NCBI GenBank assembly: GCA_023423895.1
Contig: JAFAER010000011.1
Location: 162,312 to 226,311 of the forward strand
Direction: 5' to 3'
Source: Pseudomonadota bacterium
Lineage (GTDB): Bacteria; Myxococcota_A; Polyangia; Polyangiales; Polyangiaceae
DNA: 64,000 nucleotides
The stretch's first letter is position 1. Every line of letters begins with the position of its first letter. Under the pieces are notes generated by a model. That model had not been told where the DNA came from, did not search any database, and saw only the letters and a program-made list of their open reading frames with translations. The position numbers and the translations under genes are program-made. Below are positions 50,601 through 58,987 of this stretch, piece by piece.

Positions 50601-51707
50601 TCAGGCGCAGCTCTTCGGGGCGTGCCAGAGGCCGGGGATCTCGAGGGCGCAGCTCGGGCAGCGCGACGGATCCGGCGTCTCGAGCAGGCTCTCGTAGCCA
50701 CGACGGCGGATGGTCGTCTCGTGGCAACGCGGACATCGCGTATGCGAAAGCTCACCGAGCTCGTGATCGACGTTGCCGACGTACACGTAGCGGAGCCCCT
50801 TCGCGTAGGCGCTTCCTGCCGCGGAGACGAGCAGCCCGGCGCTCATCGGCGGACGATCCCGCATGCGATAGCGAGGCTGGAACGCGTTCAGGTGCCATGG
50901 GATGTCCTGATCGACCTTCGCGATCGCCATCGCGAGCGAGCGCAGGCCCGGCAGCTCGTCGTTGAAATGCGGGACCACGAGGGTGACGATCTCGATCCAG
51001 TAACCGAGCCTCTTCGCGCGAGCGATCGACTCGAGCACGGGCGCGAGCCTCCCGCCGAGGCTCCGATATTGTTCTTCGCTGTACCCTTTGAGGTCGACCC
51101 GGTAGACGTCGGTGACCGGCCGCATGAACTCGAGCAGCTCGGGGGTCGAGTTGCCGTCCGTGATCATCCCGGTGACGAGGCCGCGCTCCTTCGCGCGTCG
51201 GAAGACCTCGTGCACCCACTCCGCCGAGATGGACGGCTCGTTGTAAGCCGCGCAGATGACGCGGCAACCTTCCGAGACGGCCCGGTTCACGAGCTGCTCT
51301 GCGCTGATGTCGCTCGGGGCCTCGCGCTCGTCGCGCTCGCGCAGCGCCTGCGAGACGTACCAGTTCTGGCAATAGCCGCAGCGGAGGTCGCAGCCGTACA
51401 TCCCGAACGTGAGCGCACGAGCGCCGGGAAGCACGTGATAGATGGTGTTCGTCTCGACGAAGCGGACGTTCGCGCGCGCGACGTATCCGAAGGGGACGCG
51501 CAGGCTGCCCTCGCGCTCGAAGCGGACACCACATGCTCCGCGTCGGCCGCTGCCGATCACGCAGCGATGCGCGCACGCCGTGCAGCGGAGCGTTCCCTCG
51601 GCGGGACCGGGCTCGACGAGGGCGCCACGCGCGGTGCGGCGACTGAGCGCATCGGTCAGCGCCGTCGTCCTCGAGCTCGCAATGGGAAGGACGCGTCGAT
51701 CAAGCAT
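50601..51707 (-). CDS. amrS: AmmeMemoRadiSam-system radical SAM enzyme (AmrS-type)
   Basis: 368 residues from the ATG at 51707. The radical SAM cluster is CDLRCGYC within MYGCDLRCGYCQNW. An extra Cys-rich N-terminus (TLRCTACAHRCVIGSGRRGACGVR) and a C-terminal Cys pair set (TRCPRCHETTI; SRCPSCALEI) match the AmmeMemoRadiSam enzyme layout, in which the gene normally sits with AmmeMemoRadiSam partner genes. No partner gene is visible in the window. The reaction is unknown for most members. An alternative ATG at 51764 would add an Arg/Pro-rich stretch. Confidence 0.83.
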   Translation of the reverse strand: MLDRRVLPIASSRTTALTDALSRRTARGALVEPGPAEGTLRCTACAHRCVIGSGRRGACGVRFEREGSLRVPFGYVARANVRFVETNTIYHVLPGARALTFGMYGCDLRCGYCQNWYVSQALRERDEREAPSDISAEQLVNRAVSEGCRVICAAYNEPSISAEWVHEVFRRAKERGLVTGMITDGNSTPELLEFMRPVTDVYRVDLKGYSEEQYRSLGGRLAPVLESIARAKRLGYWIEIVTLVVPHFNDELPGLRSLAMAIAKVDQDIPWHLNAFQPRYRMRDRPPMSAGLLVSAAGSAYAKGLRYVYVGNVDHELGELSHTRCPRCHETTIRRRGYESLLETPDPSRCPSCALEIPGLWHAPKSCA

Positions 51708-51909
51708 GGGTGCGCGTGGGCACGGGGCATACCGGGCGTAGCGACCCGACGACCCCCGATGCAACTAGCCGTAGCGCCAGATCGCTGTGAACGCACGTCG
51801 AACGATCGGGACTGTGGCAAGACAGCGATCTCCGCCGGAATAGCGGTTCACGTGGCTACCCACCGACAACTCGGTGTTCGCACCGATCGCGCGCCGCACT
51901 CCCGCGCTT

Positions 51910-52581
51910 CTAGCGATGAATGCAGAGTGCATGAACGTCGCACTCCGGCAGCGTCGCGAGCCCATCGACACGCTTGTCGCAGCTCGCGAGTCGGATCGCC
52001 GAGAGGCACGTCGTGACCGCGCCCGGATCGTGACCGTCCGGACACTCCATCGCGGAGAGGTCCTGGCGGACGACCACCCGGACGGAGCTCGTACAGGTCG
52101 CCACCGACGGCCAGGCCTTGGAGGCACCAACACGTCCGCAGCTCGTCTCCCGATCGCACAGCGCCTGGGTCAGTCGCCCCGTGACCTGTTCGCTCGGCGG
52201 GCCCGCCGTCGTGTTTCGGCCCGTCTCCGGCGGACGCGGCCGCTCACCCGACTCGACCGTGCTGGTCTTCGGCTCGATGGGGAGAGGGAAGCCGCTGCCT
52301 GGGGTGCCGGTCACGCGCTCCGATCCCGTCTCCGTCGCACGCATTCCGCTCAGCTCGGAGCGCGACGTCTCGCTGCTCGTCCGGCCGCCGTTGTCCACGA
52401 AGCCGGCCGCATCGACGGTCCGCGGATGTGAATTGCGATTCGGTCCCTGATCCTCCGGCGCGGTCGCGCTCGTCGTCGTCACGGCAGTGGGACCGCGCGG
52501 CCCCGCACGGTCGCATCCTGCGGCAGCGGCAAGAGCGGCCAACACGAAAAAGACCTGCATTTTTCGACGACGAGCGGCCAT
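51910..52581 (-). CDS. DUF6184-type lipoprotein
   Basis: 223 residues. A signal peptide ends in the lipobox AAAAGC. A long Ser/Thr/Pro-rich region (about 25-130) separates it from a C-terminal domain (about 140-223) with regularly spaced Cys: TQALCDRETSCGRVG, CTSSVRVVVRQDLSAMECPDG, CLSAIRLASCDK and CDVHALC. The Cys spacing and CDRE/ECPxG motifs match a lipoprotein family (DUF6184) common in myxobacteria and recorded near natural-product clusters. The longer open frame running upstream to 54135 is antisense to other genes. It is divergent from the Cys-rich lipoprotein at 52684. Confidence 0.72.
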   Translation of the reverse strand: MAARRRKMQVFFVLAALAAAAGCDRAGPRGPTAVTTTSATAPEDQGPNRNSHPRTVDAAGFVDNGGRTSSETSRSELSGMRATETGSERVTGTPGSGFPLPIEPKTSTVESGERPRPPETGRNTTAGPPSEQVTGRLTQALCDRETSCGRVGASKAWPSVATCTSSVRVVVRQDLSAMECPDGHDPGAVTTCLSAIRLASCDKRVDGLATLPECDVHALCIHR

Positions 52582-52619
52582 GTTCGAGAGCTCTGCACCC
52601 GTTGTGCCGCGTCTCGAAC
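52582..52619. promoter_or_regulatory. Inverted repeat GTTCGAGA-N22-TCTCGAAC
   Basis: Perfect 8-bp arms with a 22-base spacer in the 102-bp gap between two divergent lipoprotein genes. Either a looped operator or an RNA hairpin in the DUF6184-type gene leader, which it abuts at the start codon. No regulator is named. Confidence 0.35.
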
Positions 52620-52683
52620 GCGTGAACGCCGCGGACATGTCACAACCTGGACCAGTGCGCTCGGCCTCTAGTAGAGAGGGGCT

Positions 52684-53742
52684 GTGCGGGCGCGAAGAAC
52701 GACGACGACGCTGGCGACCGTCTCCGGCGCGCTCGTGCTCCTCGCGGCGTGCGGAGCGCAAGAGCCGCCGCCGAAGCCGCCTCCGGCGGCGCCGCCCCCA
52801 CGCGATCCGCCCGCCCTCGCGACGATCGCCGCCGCGTGCGCGCGGGTCGCGTCGTGCACGCGGGCGCACGACGCCGAACGGTTTCGCGATCCAAGCGCTT
52901 GCGTCGAATGGTGGCTCGGCGAATCCGACGCTCCGGGCAAGGCCCCAGAGCCGCTCCGCAAGTGCCTCGCTGAGGCGACCTCTTGCGAGAACGTCTCCGC
53001 CTGCATGCACGGCGGCGGAGATGCGCGCGCGGCTGCGTTCTGCTCGCAGAGGCCGGGGGTCGTCTCCGGATGTGACGGCGACAGGCTCGTGAGCTGCGGA
53101 GAAGACGACGCTCACGAGAGCAGCGTGACCGACTGCGCAGCGATGGGAGCGTCGTGCCGCGAGGTGAAGGCCGCCGGCGGCCTCGTCGTCCGCGCGTGCT
53201 GGTCGCCGCAGAAGTGCCCCGCCGGAGCACCGGATGCACGGTGCGACGGCCCGGGAGCCGTCATCTCCTGCCGCGACGGCGCTTACGAGCGCGTCGTCTG
53301 CCGTCCGGGCACCACGTGTGAGGAGCACAAAGACGAGGCGGGCGAGACCGTCGCCGCGTGCGAGCTGCCCGGGCGGCGACGTTGTGACATGCGCGGCGCG
53401 CGTCATTGCGAAGACGATCGGCTCGTCGAGTGCGACCGCAGCGGGCACTACAGCAAGGTGCGCGTGACCGACTGCGTCGGCTTTGGCCTCCGCTGCGCCG
53501 GCGTCGGCGTGCGTGCTGGCTGTTACGTCCCGACGAACGTCGAATGCGACAAGGAGATGCTTCCGAAATGTGACGGGAGCTCGGTCGTGTTCTGCGCTGC
53601 CGGACGGCTCATGAAGATCCCGTGCAGCTCGATCGGGCTCGGAGCGTGTGACCCGTCGGCGAAAGGGCCGATGGCGGCGTGTGTTCCTGGCTCGGGCGCT
53701 TCGCCGTCGCCAGGATCGATCCCGTCCGCCGCGACGAAGTAG
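52684..53742 (+). CDS. Cys-rich lipoprotein with repeated modules
   Basis: 352 residues from a GTG at 52684 behind GAGAGGGG. The signal ends in LLAACG, so a lipoprotein is likely. A Pro-rich spacer of about 20 residues is followed by a helical Cys-rich region (CARVASCTRAH, CENVSACMHGG). Next come four or five repeats of about 45 residues with the pattern C-D-x-L/V-x-x-C, basic, then C-x(5-8)-G-x-x-C (SGCDGDRLVSCGED; ARHCEDDRLVECDRSG). Disulphide-rich repeats like these are typical of myxobacterial surface lipoproteins. Function unknown. Confidence 0.8.
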   Translation: MRARRTTTTLATVSGALVLLAACGAQEPPPKPPPAAPPPRDPPALATIAAACARVASCTRAHDAERFRDPSACVEWWLGESDAPGKAPEPLRKCLAEATSCENVSACMHGGGDARAAAFCSQRPGVVSGCDGDRLVSCGEDDAHESSVTDCAAMGASCREVKAAGGLVVRACWSPQKCPAGAPDARCDGPGAVISCRDGAYERVVCRPGTTCEEHKDEAGETVAACELPGRRRCDMRGARHCEDDRLVECDRSGHYSKVRVTDCVGFGLRCAGVGVRAGCYVPTNVECDKEMLPKCDGSSVVFCAAGRLMKIPCSSIGLGACDPSAKGPMAACVPGSGASPSPGSIPSAATK

Positions 53743-53743
53743 T

Positions 53744-53944
53744 ATGGTCCGGCCCATGCCGGACGGTACGCCGGAGCCTTCGACACCGAGCTCGCGGACG
53801 CCTCGCGAGGGGCGGGTGCGGTGCATCTTCGATCCCCGCGACCGCGACCGTAGGCTCGCCATCCAGCTCGGCCTTGCCGAGCTGGATGGCGAGGCGTCGC
53901 AGCGGCCGCGGTCGAAGAAGCGTCTCCTCGAGAAGAAGGACTGA
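53744..53944 (+). CDS. Small basic protein with internal DNA palindrome
   Basis: 66 residues (or 62 from the ATG at 53756). Middle part reads VRCIFDPRDRDRRLAIQLGL then AELDGEASQRPRSKKR, ending in a basic tail KKRLLEKKD. The stretch from 53855 to 53893 is a perfect 18-bp inverted repeat, so that the words LAIQLG and LAELDG arise from the two arms. It ends 17 bp before the phosphatase-like gene (GTG at 53962), with a GGAGG between. It may be a small gene or the leader of the next gene; evidence is codon use and spacing only. Confidence 0.5.
   Translation: MVRPMPDGTPEPSTPSSRTPREGRVRCIFDPRDRDRRLAIQLGLAELDGEASQRPRSKKRLLEKKD
53855..53893. repeat. Perfect 18-bp inverted repeat with 3-base loop
   Basis: CTCGCCATCCAGCTCGGC (53855-53872) and GCCGAGCTGGATGGCGAG (53876-53893) are exact reverse complements around CTT. 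An RNA from either strand would fold into a very stable hairpin. No T-tract follows, so it is not a classical terminator. Also part of the small gene at 53744-53944. Confidence 0.95.
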
Positions 53945-53961
53945 CCGGGAGGGATCGAGTC

Positions 53962-54981
53962 GTGCGGCCGCCTCACATCTCGCGCTGGGATCTCGACAAG
54001 ACGTACCTTCGTACGGAGTTCGACACGATGCGCGATCTCGTGCGGACCGCGTTCGAGCGCGCCGACGAGAAGCGTACGAACCCCGGCGCCGCGACGCTGC
54101 TGCGCGAGCTGTCCGAGGCGAACGTGTCGATCCACATCCTCTCGGGCTCACCGGAGCAGATGCGCCGACGCCTCGAGGAGAAGCTCAAGCTCGACGGCAT
54201 CCGCTGGGACAACTTCACGCTGAAGCCGAACCTGCAGAACATGCTGCGTCTCCGGTTTCGGGCGCTGCGCGACCAGCTCGGCTACAAGCTGCCCGCGCTG
54301 CTCCTGTCACGCACCGGGGCCGGCGACAAGCTCGACGGCGTCCGCGAGACCTTGTTCGGCGACGACGCGGAGGCGGACGCGTTCGTCTACTCGCTCTACG
54401 CGGACATCATGGCGGGACGCGCCGGCGAGGAGCTCGTCGCGCAGATCCTGGAGCGCGGTCGGGTCTACGAGGACGTCCTCGAAGCGACCGTCCGGTGCGT
54501 CCGCGTGGTGAACGCCGCGCCGGTCGTCGAGCGGATCTTCATTCATCTCGAGCAACAGACACATCCGCGCGACTTCCAGATCTTCGGGCACCTCGTGGTC
54601 CCGTTCTACAATTACTTGCAGGCTGCATACGTCATCCACGAGGACGGACGGCTGCCAGCGGCCAGCCTCCTCCGGGTCGCGGCCGAAATGGTGACGAAGC
54701 ACCGCTTCGACGGCGACGCCCTCGCGAGGAGCTACGCCGACGTCGCGAAGCGCGGCCATCTCGCGGGCACGAAGCTCGAGGACGTCGTCGCGGCGCTGCC
54801 CGCGTTCGAGGAGCACGCCGTCAGCCCGGCGAAGGACGAAGTCCGCCGGATGGTGGAGCTGCTTCCTCCCCACGCGGAGCTCGCGCGAGCGAAGTGGAAG
54901 CCGCCCGAAGAGGAGCCAATGCCGGACTACCTCGGCCTCGTCGGGCGCCACAACCCGCGCCATCGACGGAAGAAGACCTGA
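53962..54981 (+). CDS. HAD-fold phosphatase-like protein (App1/DUF2183-like)
   Basis: 339 residues from a GTG. The HAD motif I is WDLDKTYL (nucleophile D10, acid D12). Motif II is in IHILSGSPEQM. A basic motif III is possible at KLDGIRWDNFT-like. Motif IV is in ETLFGDDAEADAFVY. The arrangement resembles the phosphatidate phosphatase App1/DUF2183 group, but other HAD phosphatases share it. The C-terminal 170 residues are helical and without a named fold. Substrate unknown. It probably forms a unit with the small gene before it. Confidence 0.72.
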   Translation: MRPPHISRWDLDKTYLRTEFDTMRDLVRTAFERADEKRTNPGAATLLRELSEANVSIHILSGSPEQMRRRLEEKLKLDGIRWDNFTLKPNLQNMLRLRFRALRDQLGYKLPALLLSRTGAGDKLDGVRETLFGDDAEADAFVYSLYADIMAGRAGEELVAQILERGRVYEDVLEATVRCVRVVNAAPVVERIFIHLEQQTHPRDFQIFGHLVVPFYNYLQAAYVIHEDGRLPAASLLRVAAEMVTKHRFDGDALARSYADVAKRGHLAGTKLEDVVAALPAFEEHAVSPAKDEVRRMVELLPPHAELARAKWKPPEEEPMPDYLGLVGRHNPRHRRKKT

Positions 54982-55031
54982 GAAGAAGGCCCGAGAAGAA
55001 GGCCTGAGAAGCGGGGCTACGGTGAGCTCGA

Positions 55032-55496
55032 TCAGAGGCGCTGATCGGGCTGGGTCGTCCCCGCGGGCTCGGTCTCGAGGTCACGACGGATGGCGCGCGC
55101 GAGCACGTCGAGGTCGAAGTAAGCGCGCAGGTATCGGATCAGGCCGCGCGGATCGAACTCGAGGAGCGTGACGCCCTCGTAGTCGATCCCGTTTCGTCCT
55201 CGACCTCGGGCGTGTGTCGTCCAGAAGAGGCCTGCCGCGTCGCCGCCGATCGTGACGTGCGAGAAGCGCGACTCCGCGTCACCGAGCACGTCGTGGTACG
55301 TGTTCCAGAACCTTCGGATAGCGTCACGGCCGACCCGCTCCTCACCCGCCATCTCGAGCGTCGGGTTCGTGAGGTGCGCGTCCTCCGCGAAGAGCTGAAC
55401 GAGCTCGTCGACGGCCCCGAGCCCATCACGTTCCACCCGTGACAGCGCCTCGATGAATCGCTCCGCCGCTGCGCGTACCTGCTGCTCCGGTTGCAT
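55032..55496 (-). CDS. SnoaL/NTF2-like protein
   Basis: 154 residues. The pattern of a cone-shaped NTF2 fold: helices at the start (AAERFIEALSRVERDGLGAV), ELVQLFAEDAHLTNPTLEM, RRFWNTYHDVLGDAESRF, TIGGDAAGLFWTTHARGRGR and a last strand LLEFDPRGLIRYLRAYF. Family members are enzymes or small-molecule binders; no catalytic residues can be assigned. The ATG at 55496 follows GAGGAGG. The gene lies between the HAD-like gene (convergent) and upp. Confidence 0.78.
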   Translation of the reverse strand: MQPEQQVRAAAERFIEALSRVERDGLGAVDELVQLFAEDAHLTNPTLEMAGEERVGRDAIRRFWNTYHDVLGDAESRFSHVTIGGDAAGLFWTTHARGRGRNGIDYEGVTLLEFDPRGLIRYLRAYFDLDVLARAIRRDLETEPAGTTQPDQRL

Positions 55497-55608
55497 CGGC
55501 GCCTCCTCGCCGCGTGGCCGACGCAAGCGGCGTTCCTCCGCGTGGACGCCGAGCTCCGGCAGCGCGCTTCGGCGAACGCCGCCTCAGCGTGCAGCGTAGC
55601 TCTGCGGC

Positions 55609-56424
55609 TCAGACCCAGGCGTTGTTCAGGATCTCGCCGACGCCGCCGGCGCCCGGCACGATGTACTGATGCTCGTCGAGGCCGCGCTCCTCGTCCCAGT
55701 GCGTACCGGGCACGGTCGAGAGCACCTTCGCGGGTGACAAGCCGCGATCGAGGCGGAGCGCATAGATCCGCGTCTCGGGGTGCTCGGCGAGGACGTTGCG
55801 GATGAACTCCGGCGTGACGACGAGGTGCATCGTGATGCACAGCTTCGGCGTCCCCTCGAGCCGCGTTTTGTAGTGCGTCAGCGCGCTGTTGATCGACGAG
55901 CCCGTCGCGCCCATCGGGTCGGGGACGAGGAGGAGGCGCCCGTCGACGTCGCGTCCGATCTTCGCGTCGTGCCACGTGGCGCCGATGACCTTGCCGTCGG
56001 CGTCCGTCGCGCGGGACATGAAGAGGTGATCCTGGCGGACGCCGGCGGGATCGATGACCTCGTTCATGAGGTCGTAGACGATCTGCGAAGGCATCGTGCC
56101 CGCGCGTGCGATGCCGACGGTCACACACTTGGTCGACCGGTCGAGCGCGACGCCGCGATACACCGCCTCGGGCGCCTGGATCACCATCCGCGTCGGGACG
56201 GCCACCCGCTCCCGCGGGAACTCCTGCGCAAGGACCACCTGCGCCAGGCGCTGGTAGAGGACGCGGACGAGCTGCCCGACCTCGGGCTGGATGGTCTCAC
56301 GGGCGCAGAGCCGAGCAAGCTGCGTCCAGCAGACCGGATCGTCGAGCAGATGAACGTTCGGACCGTACTTGTGCTCGATCTCAGGCGCCTTGTAGCGGCT
56401 CTGGGCGTACGCGCTCTCGACCAT
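55609..56424 (-). CDS. upp: Uracil phosphoribosyltransferase-like
   Basis: 271 residues. It has the PRPP-binding VPDPMGATGSSINSAL and the conserved TVGIARAGTMPSQIVYDLM, which places it in the uracil phosphoribosyltransferase family (uracil + PRPP to UMP). It is 50-60 residues longer than the usual 210, with an N-terminal extension (AYAQSRYKAPEIEHKYG) and a changed C-terminus, so the exact base may differ. The ATG is at 56424. It is upstream of the NTF2-like gene on the same strand by 112 bp. Pyrimidine salvage with pyrH (15 kb) fits. Confidence 0.85.
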   Translation of the reverse strand: MVESAYAQSRYKAPEIEHKYGPNVHLLDDPVCWTQLARLCARETIQPEVGQLVRVLYQRLAQVVLAQEFPRERVAVPTRMVIQAPEAVYRGVALDRSTKCVTVGIARAGTMPSQIVYDLMNEVIDPAGVRQDHLFMSRATDADGKVIGATWHDAKIGRDVDGRLLLVPDPMGATGSSINSALTHYKTRLEGTPKLCITMHLVVTPEFIRNVLAEHPETRIYALRLDRGLSPAKVLSTVPGTHWDEERGLDEHQYIVPGAGGVGEILNNAWV

Positions 56425-56438
56425 GAGGTTGGGCTATA

Positions 56439-56468
56439 CAGGCTCCGGGCTCCAGGCTCCAGGCTCCA
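56439..56468. repeat. Short GGCTCCAG tandem run
   Basis: Three to four 8-bp units GGCTCCAG/GGCTCCGG just upstream of the upp start. Slippage-type simple repeat; function not seen. Confidence 0.6.
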
Positions 56469-56622
56469 GTGCGGCACCGGAGGCGCACGGGGGCCGTCCG
56501 AAGCCGGCGCGCGTCGAGAACGTGCCGATCGGTCGATGGAGCGCCGCGCTCACGTCGCGTACGACGTCGTTACGAGCGCTCGCGCGCCGGCTTGGAAGCG
56601 AAGCCTCGAAGCCGAGCTGGAG

Positions 56623-57219
56623 TCAGGTCCAGTGGCCGGCGCGGAGGGCAGCCGCGTCGATCACCTTGACCTTCGGTCCGAGCGCCTCGCGGAAGCTGTC
56701 CTCGTCCTCGTCGTCCATGATCGCGTCGCCGAAGCCGGCGGCGATCTCCATGGCGGTCGAGAGGATGCGGAGGAACTGCGCGAAGCTCGAGGCCGCGAGC
56801 GTGGGCTGCCAGCGCTCTTGACCGCTCATCGCGGTGTAGACCGGGCAGTCGCCCTCGGGGTCGAGCTTCGAGACATCGAGGAAGTACGGGTCGCCGAGGA
56901 GCGAGCTCTCGGCGATCACGACCCACGACGCCTTCCAGTCGAGCGGAACCGAGCCTCCGTCCTGCGGAGTTTTCACGGCGTCCTGCGCCTTCTCGAGCTC
57001 ACTCGCGGGGAGGAGACGAACGCGCTCGACCGGCGTGACGGTCTCGACCTTCACGGGGTCGGCCGCCGTGAGGAATGCGCGGTACCTCGCAGGGATCCGC
57101 AGCTTCTTGCGGAGGTCTTCCACGAGCGCCTTGTCGGACTTGCCGAACGCGTGCTCGATCTTCCGCTTCTGAAAGACGGCCTTCAGGCTCTCGACCGCAT
57201 CTGCCAGATCACTGTCCAC
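56623..57219 (-). CDS. SMI1/KNR4 (SUKH)-type protein
   Basis: 198 residues from a GTG at 57219 behind GAGGG. The pattern SDLADAVESLKAVFQKRKI, KALVEDLRKKLRIPARYRAFLTAAD, WVVIAESSLLGDPYFLD and TAMSGQERWQPTLAASSFAQFLRIL fits the SMI1/KNR4 fold. In bacteria such proteins are often immunity proteins against polymorphic toxins, but no toxin gene is seen next to it and many stand-alone members exist. The frame is open upstream through a 9-bp repeat into the hisD antisense region; that part is not supported. Confidence 0.72.
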   Translation of the reverse strand: MDSDLADAVESLKAVFQKRKIEHAFGKSDKALVEDLRKKLRIPARYRAFLTAADPVKVETVTPVERVRLLPASELEKAQDAVKTPQDGGSVPLDWKASWVVIAESSLLGDPYFLDVSKLDPEGDCPVYTAMSGQERWQPTLAASSFAQFLRILSTAMEIAAGFGDAIMDDEDEDSFREALGPKVKVIDAAALRAGHWT

Positions 57220-57655
57220 AGCAACCCTCGTCCGGATACTCGAAGTCGTCGCGGCCAGCCTTCCGGCTGCGCGGCGAAGGGCGCGTACGTTACCACCTAC
57301 GGGGCCTCTTCGGATACCGCTCTTATCCTCGGATGCAGGATCTTCGTCCGGGGGGCCTCCCAAGCCCGCATTTTCAGCGAAATCGACGCCTGGGCTTGTC
57401 CTCGCTCTCGTCCTTCTCGTTTTCTCGGCTTCTTCTTGTTCGCCTTGTTCGCCTTGTTCGCCTTGTTCGCCTCGTTCGCCCTCGTCTTCTCGTTGTCCTC
57501 GTCTTGTCCCGCTCTGGGGGGGCGTTGGCCTCTGCGGGCATTGGACTCTGCCGTGCGGCCACGAGCCCTGCCGTGAGCATGGCCTGGCAGCGTGATCGCG
57601 CGACGACGTTCCGCCGTATCGACGAGCCGTTCGCTGCGCTAAGGTCCGCCGCCCG
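57220..57655. other. 436-bp gene-free divergent region
   Basis: Lies between the SUKH gene and hisD, divergent, so both promoters should be here. It holds a run of five 9-bp units (57435-57479). No convincing promoter hexamers were found. No open frame looks like a gene, although one frame is open across it because the repeat has no stop codon. Confidence 0.5.
57435..57479. repeat. Five 9-bp tandem units (CTTGTTCGC)
   Basis: Units at 57435, 57444, 57453, 57462 and 57471; the last has CTCGTTCGC. The array is inside the divergent control region of the SUKH gene and hisD. The period is not a multiple of a helix turn, unlike the 10-bp array at 38681. Confidence 0.85.
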
Positions 57656-58966
57656 ATGATCCGTCGTCTGGTGCACGGGACGCCTGATTTTGCCGCTGCT
57701 CTGACCGCCCTCCACGACCGCGGCGAGACCGACTTCGCCAAGGTCGAGCCCGCGGTCCGCGAGATCCTCGAGTCCGTACGGAAGGACGGCGACGCCGCCG
57801 TGCTCCGCTACGTCGAGCGCTTCGAACGCCGCACGCCGAAGGCGCTCTGTGTCCGGGAGCTCGATGGGAAGGCCGCGCTCGAGCGGCTTGCGCCCGAAGC
57901 GCGCAAGGCCCTGCAGAACGCAGCCGACCGGATCACCGAGTTTCATCGGCGCGAGCGCGAGGCGATGTTTGCGGGCGGAGGCTTCCGCTTCGAGGACGAA
58001 GGCCGCACGCTTGGCCTCCGTGTCCGCGCGCTCGGCCGCGTCGGCGTGTATGCGCCCGGTGGCAAGGCTCGGTATCCGTCGAGCGTCCTCATGAGCGCGA
58101 TCCCCGCGAAGGTGGCGGGCGTCGAGGACGTCGTCCTCGCGACGCCGCTCAGCGGGAAGGCAGAAGAAGACGACGGCGTCCTCGCTGCAGCGTACCTCGC
58201 CGGCGTGTCCGCGATCGTGGATGCCGGCGGAGCTCAGGCCATCGCTGCGCTCGCGTTCGGCACCGAGAGCATCCCCCGCGTCGACAAGATCGTCGGCCCC
58301 GGCAATGCCTATGTCGCGTGTGCGAAGCGGCTCGTCTACGGCGCTGTTTCCATCGACTCGATCGCGGGCCCGAGCGAGATCCTCGTCCTCGCCGACAAGT
58401 CGGCCGATCCGGCACACGTCGCCGCCGATCTCCTCTCGCAGGCCGAGCACGACGAGGACGCGTACGCGCTGCTCGCCACGACGGAGCCCGCGCTCGCCGA
58501 AGCCGTCGAGCAAGAGCTCGCTCGCCAGCTTGCGGATCTGCCGCGGGCGGCCATCGCCACCGAGTCGCTCCGGCGTCACGGGCAAGTCTTCGTCGTCGCC
58601 GATCGCGCGGCGCTTGCCGAGGTCGCGAACACGATCGCCCCCGAGCACCTCAGCTTGCAGGTCGACGATCCCGAAGGCCTCCTCGAGGGCATCGGCAACG
58701 TCGGAGCCGCGTTCGTGGGCCGGCTCACGCCGGAGGCCGCCGGCGACTACCTCGCTGGCCCATCGCACGTGCTCCCGACCGGAGGCGCGGTGCGTTTCGG
58801 GTCGCCGCTCGGTGTCCACGACTTCGTCGCGCGCACGTCGATCATCCGCTACAGCGCCGATGCCTTGCGCACGGACGAAGCGAACATCGTGACGTTCGCT
58901 CGTCTCGAGGGCCTCGAGGCCCATGCCCGTGCCGTGCTCGTACGCACGCAGGGCAAGACGTCGTAA
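57656..58966 (+). CDS. hisD: Histidinol dehydrogenase
   Basis: Last two steps of histidine synthesis, histidinol to histidine with two NAD+. 436 residues. Family stretches: GRVGVYAPGGKARYPSSVLM, ADLLSQAEHDEDAYALL (metal ligands of the Gln/His type), and the catalytic region NTIAPEHLSLQVDDP, plus GPSHVLPTGGAVRFGSPL near the C-terminus. The ATG at 57656 begins MIRRLVHGTPDF. No other his gene is in the window, so the pathway is dispersed. It ends just before a bidirectional hairpin (58988-59021). Confidence 0.96.
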   Translation: MIRRLVHGTPDFAAALTALHDRGETDFAKVEPAVREILESVRKDGDAAVLRYVERFERRTPKALCVRELDGKAALERLAPEARKALQNAADRITEFHRREREAMFAGGGFRFEDEGRTLGLRVRALGRVGVYAPGGKARYPSSVLMSAIPAKVAGVEDVVLATPLSGKAEEDDGVLAAAYLAGVSAIVDAGGAQAIAALAFGTESIPRVDKIVGPGNAYVACAKRLVYGAVSIDSIAGPSEILVLADKSADPAHVAADLLSQAEHDEDAYALLATTEPALAEAVEQELARQLADLPRAAIATESLRRHGQVFVVADRAALAEVANTIAPEHLSLQVDDPEGLLEGIGNVGAAFVGRLTPEAAGDYLAGPSHVLPTGGAVRFGSPLGVHDFVARTSIIRYSADALRTDEANIVTFARLEGLEAHARAVLVRTQGKTS

Positions 58967-58987
58967 CGCGAAGAGCACCGCCAACGC

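Noticed and set aside
51910..54135. 741-codon minus-strand frame
   Set aside because: Its first 500 codons are antisense to the Cys-rich lipoprotein and the HAD-like gene. Only the last 223 codons, from the ATG at 52581 with a lipoprotein signal, are credible.
56623..57741. 372-codon version of the SUKH gene
   Set aside because: The extra N-terminal codons run through the 9-bp repeat and into hisD antisense. The GTG at 57219 with GAGGG is a better start.
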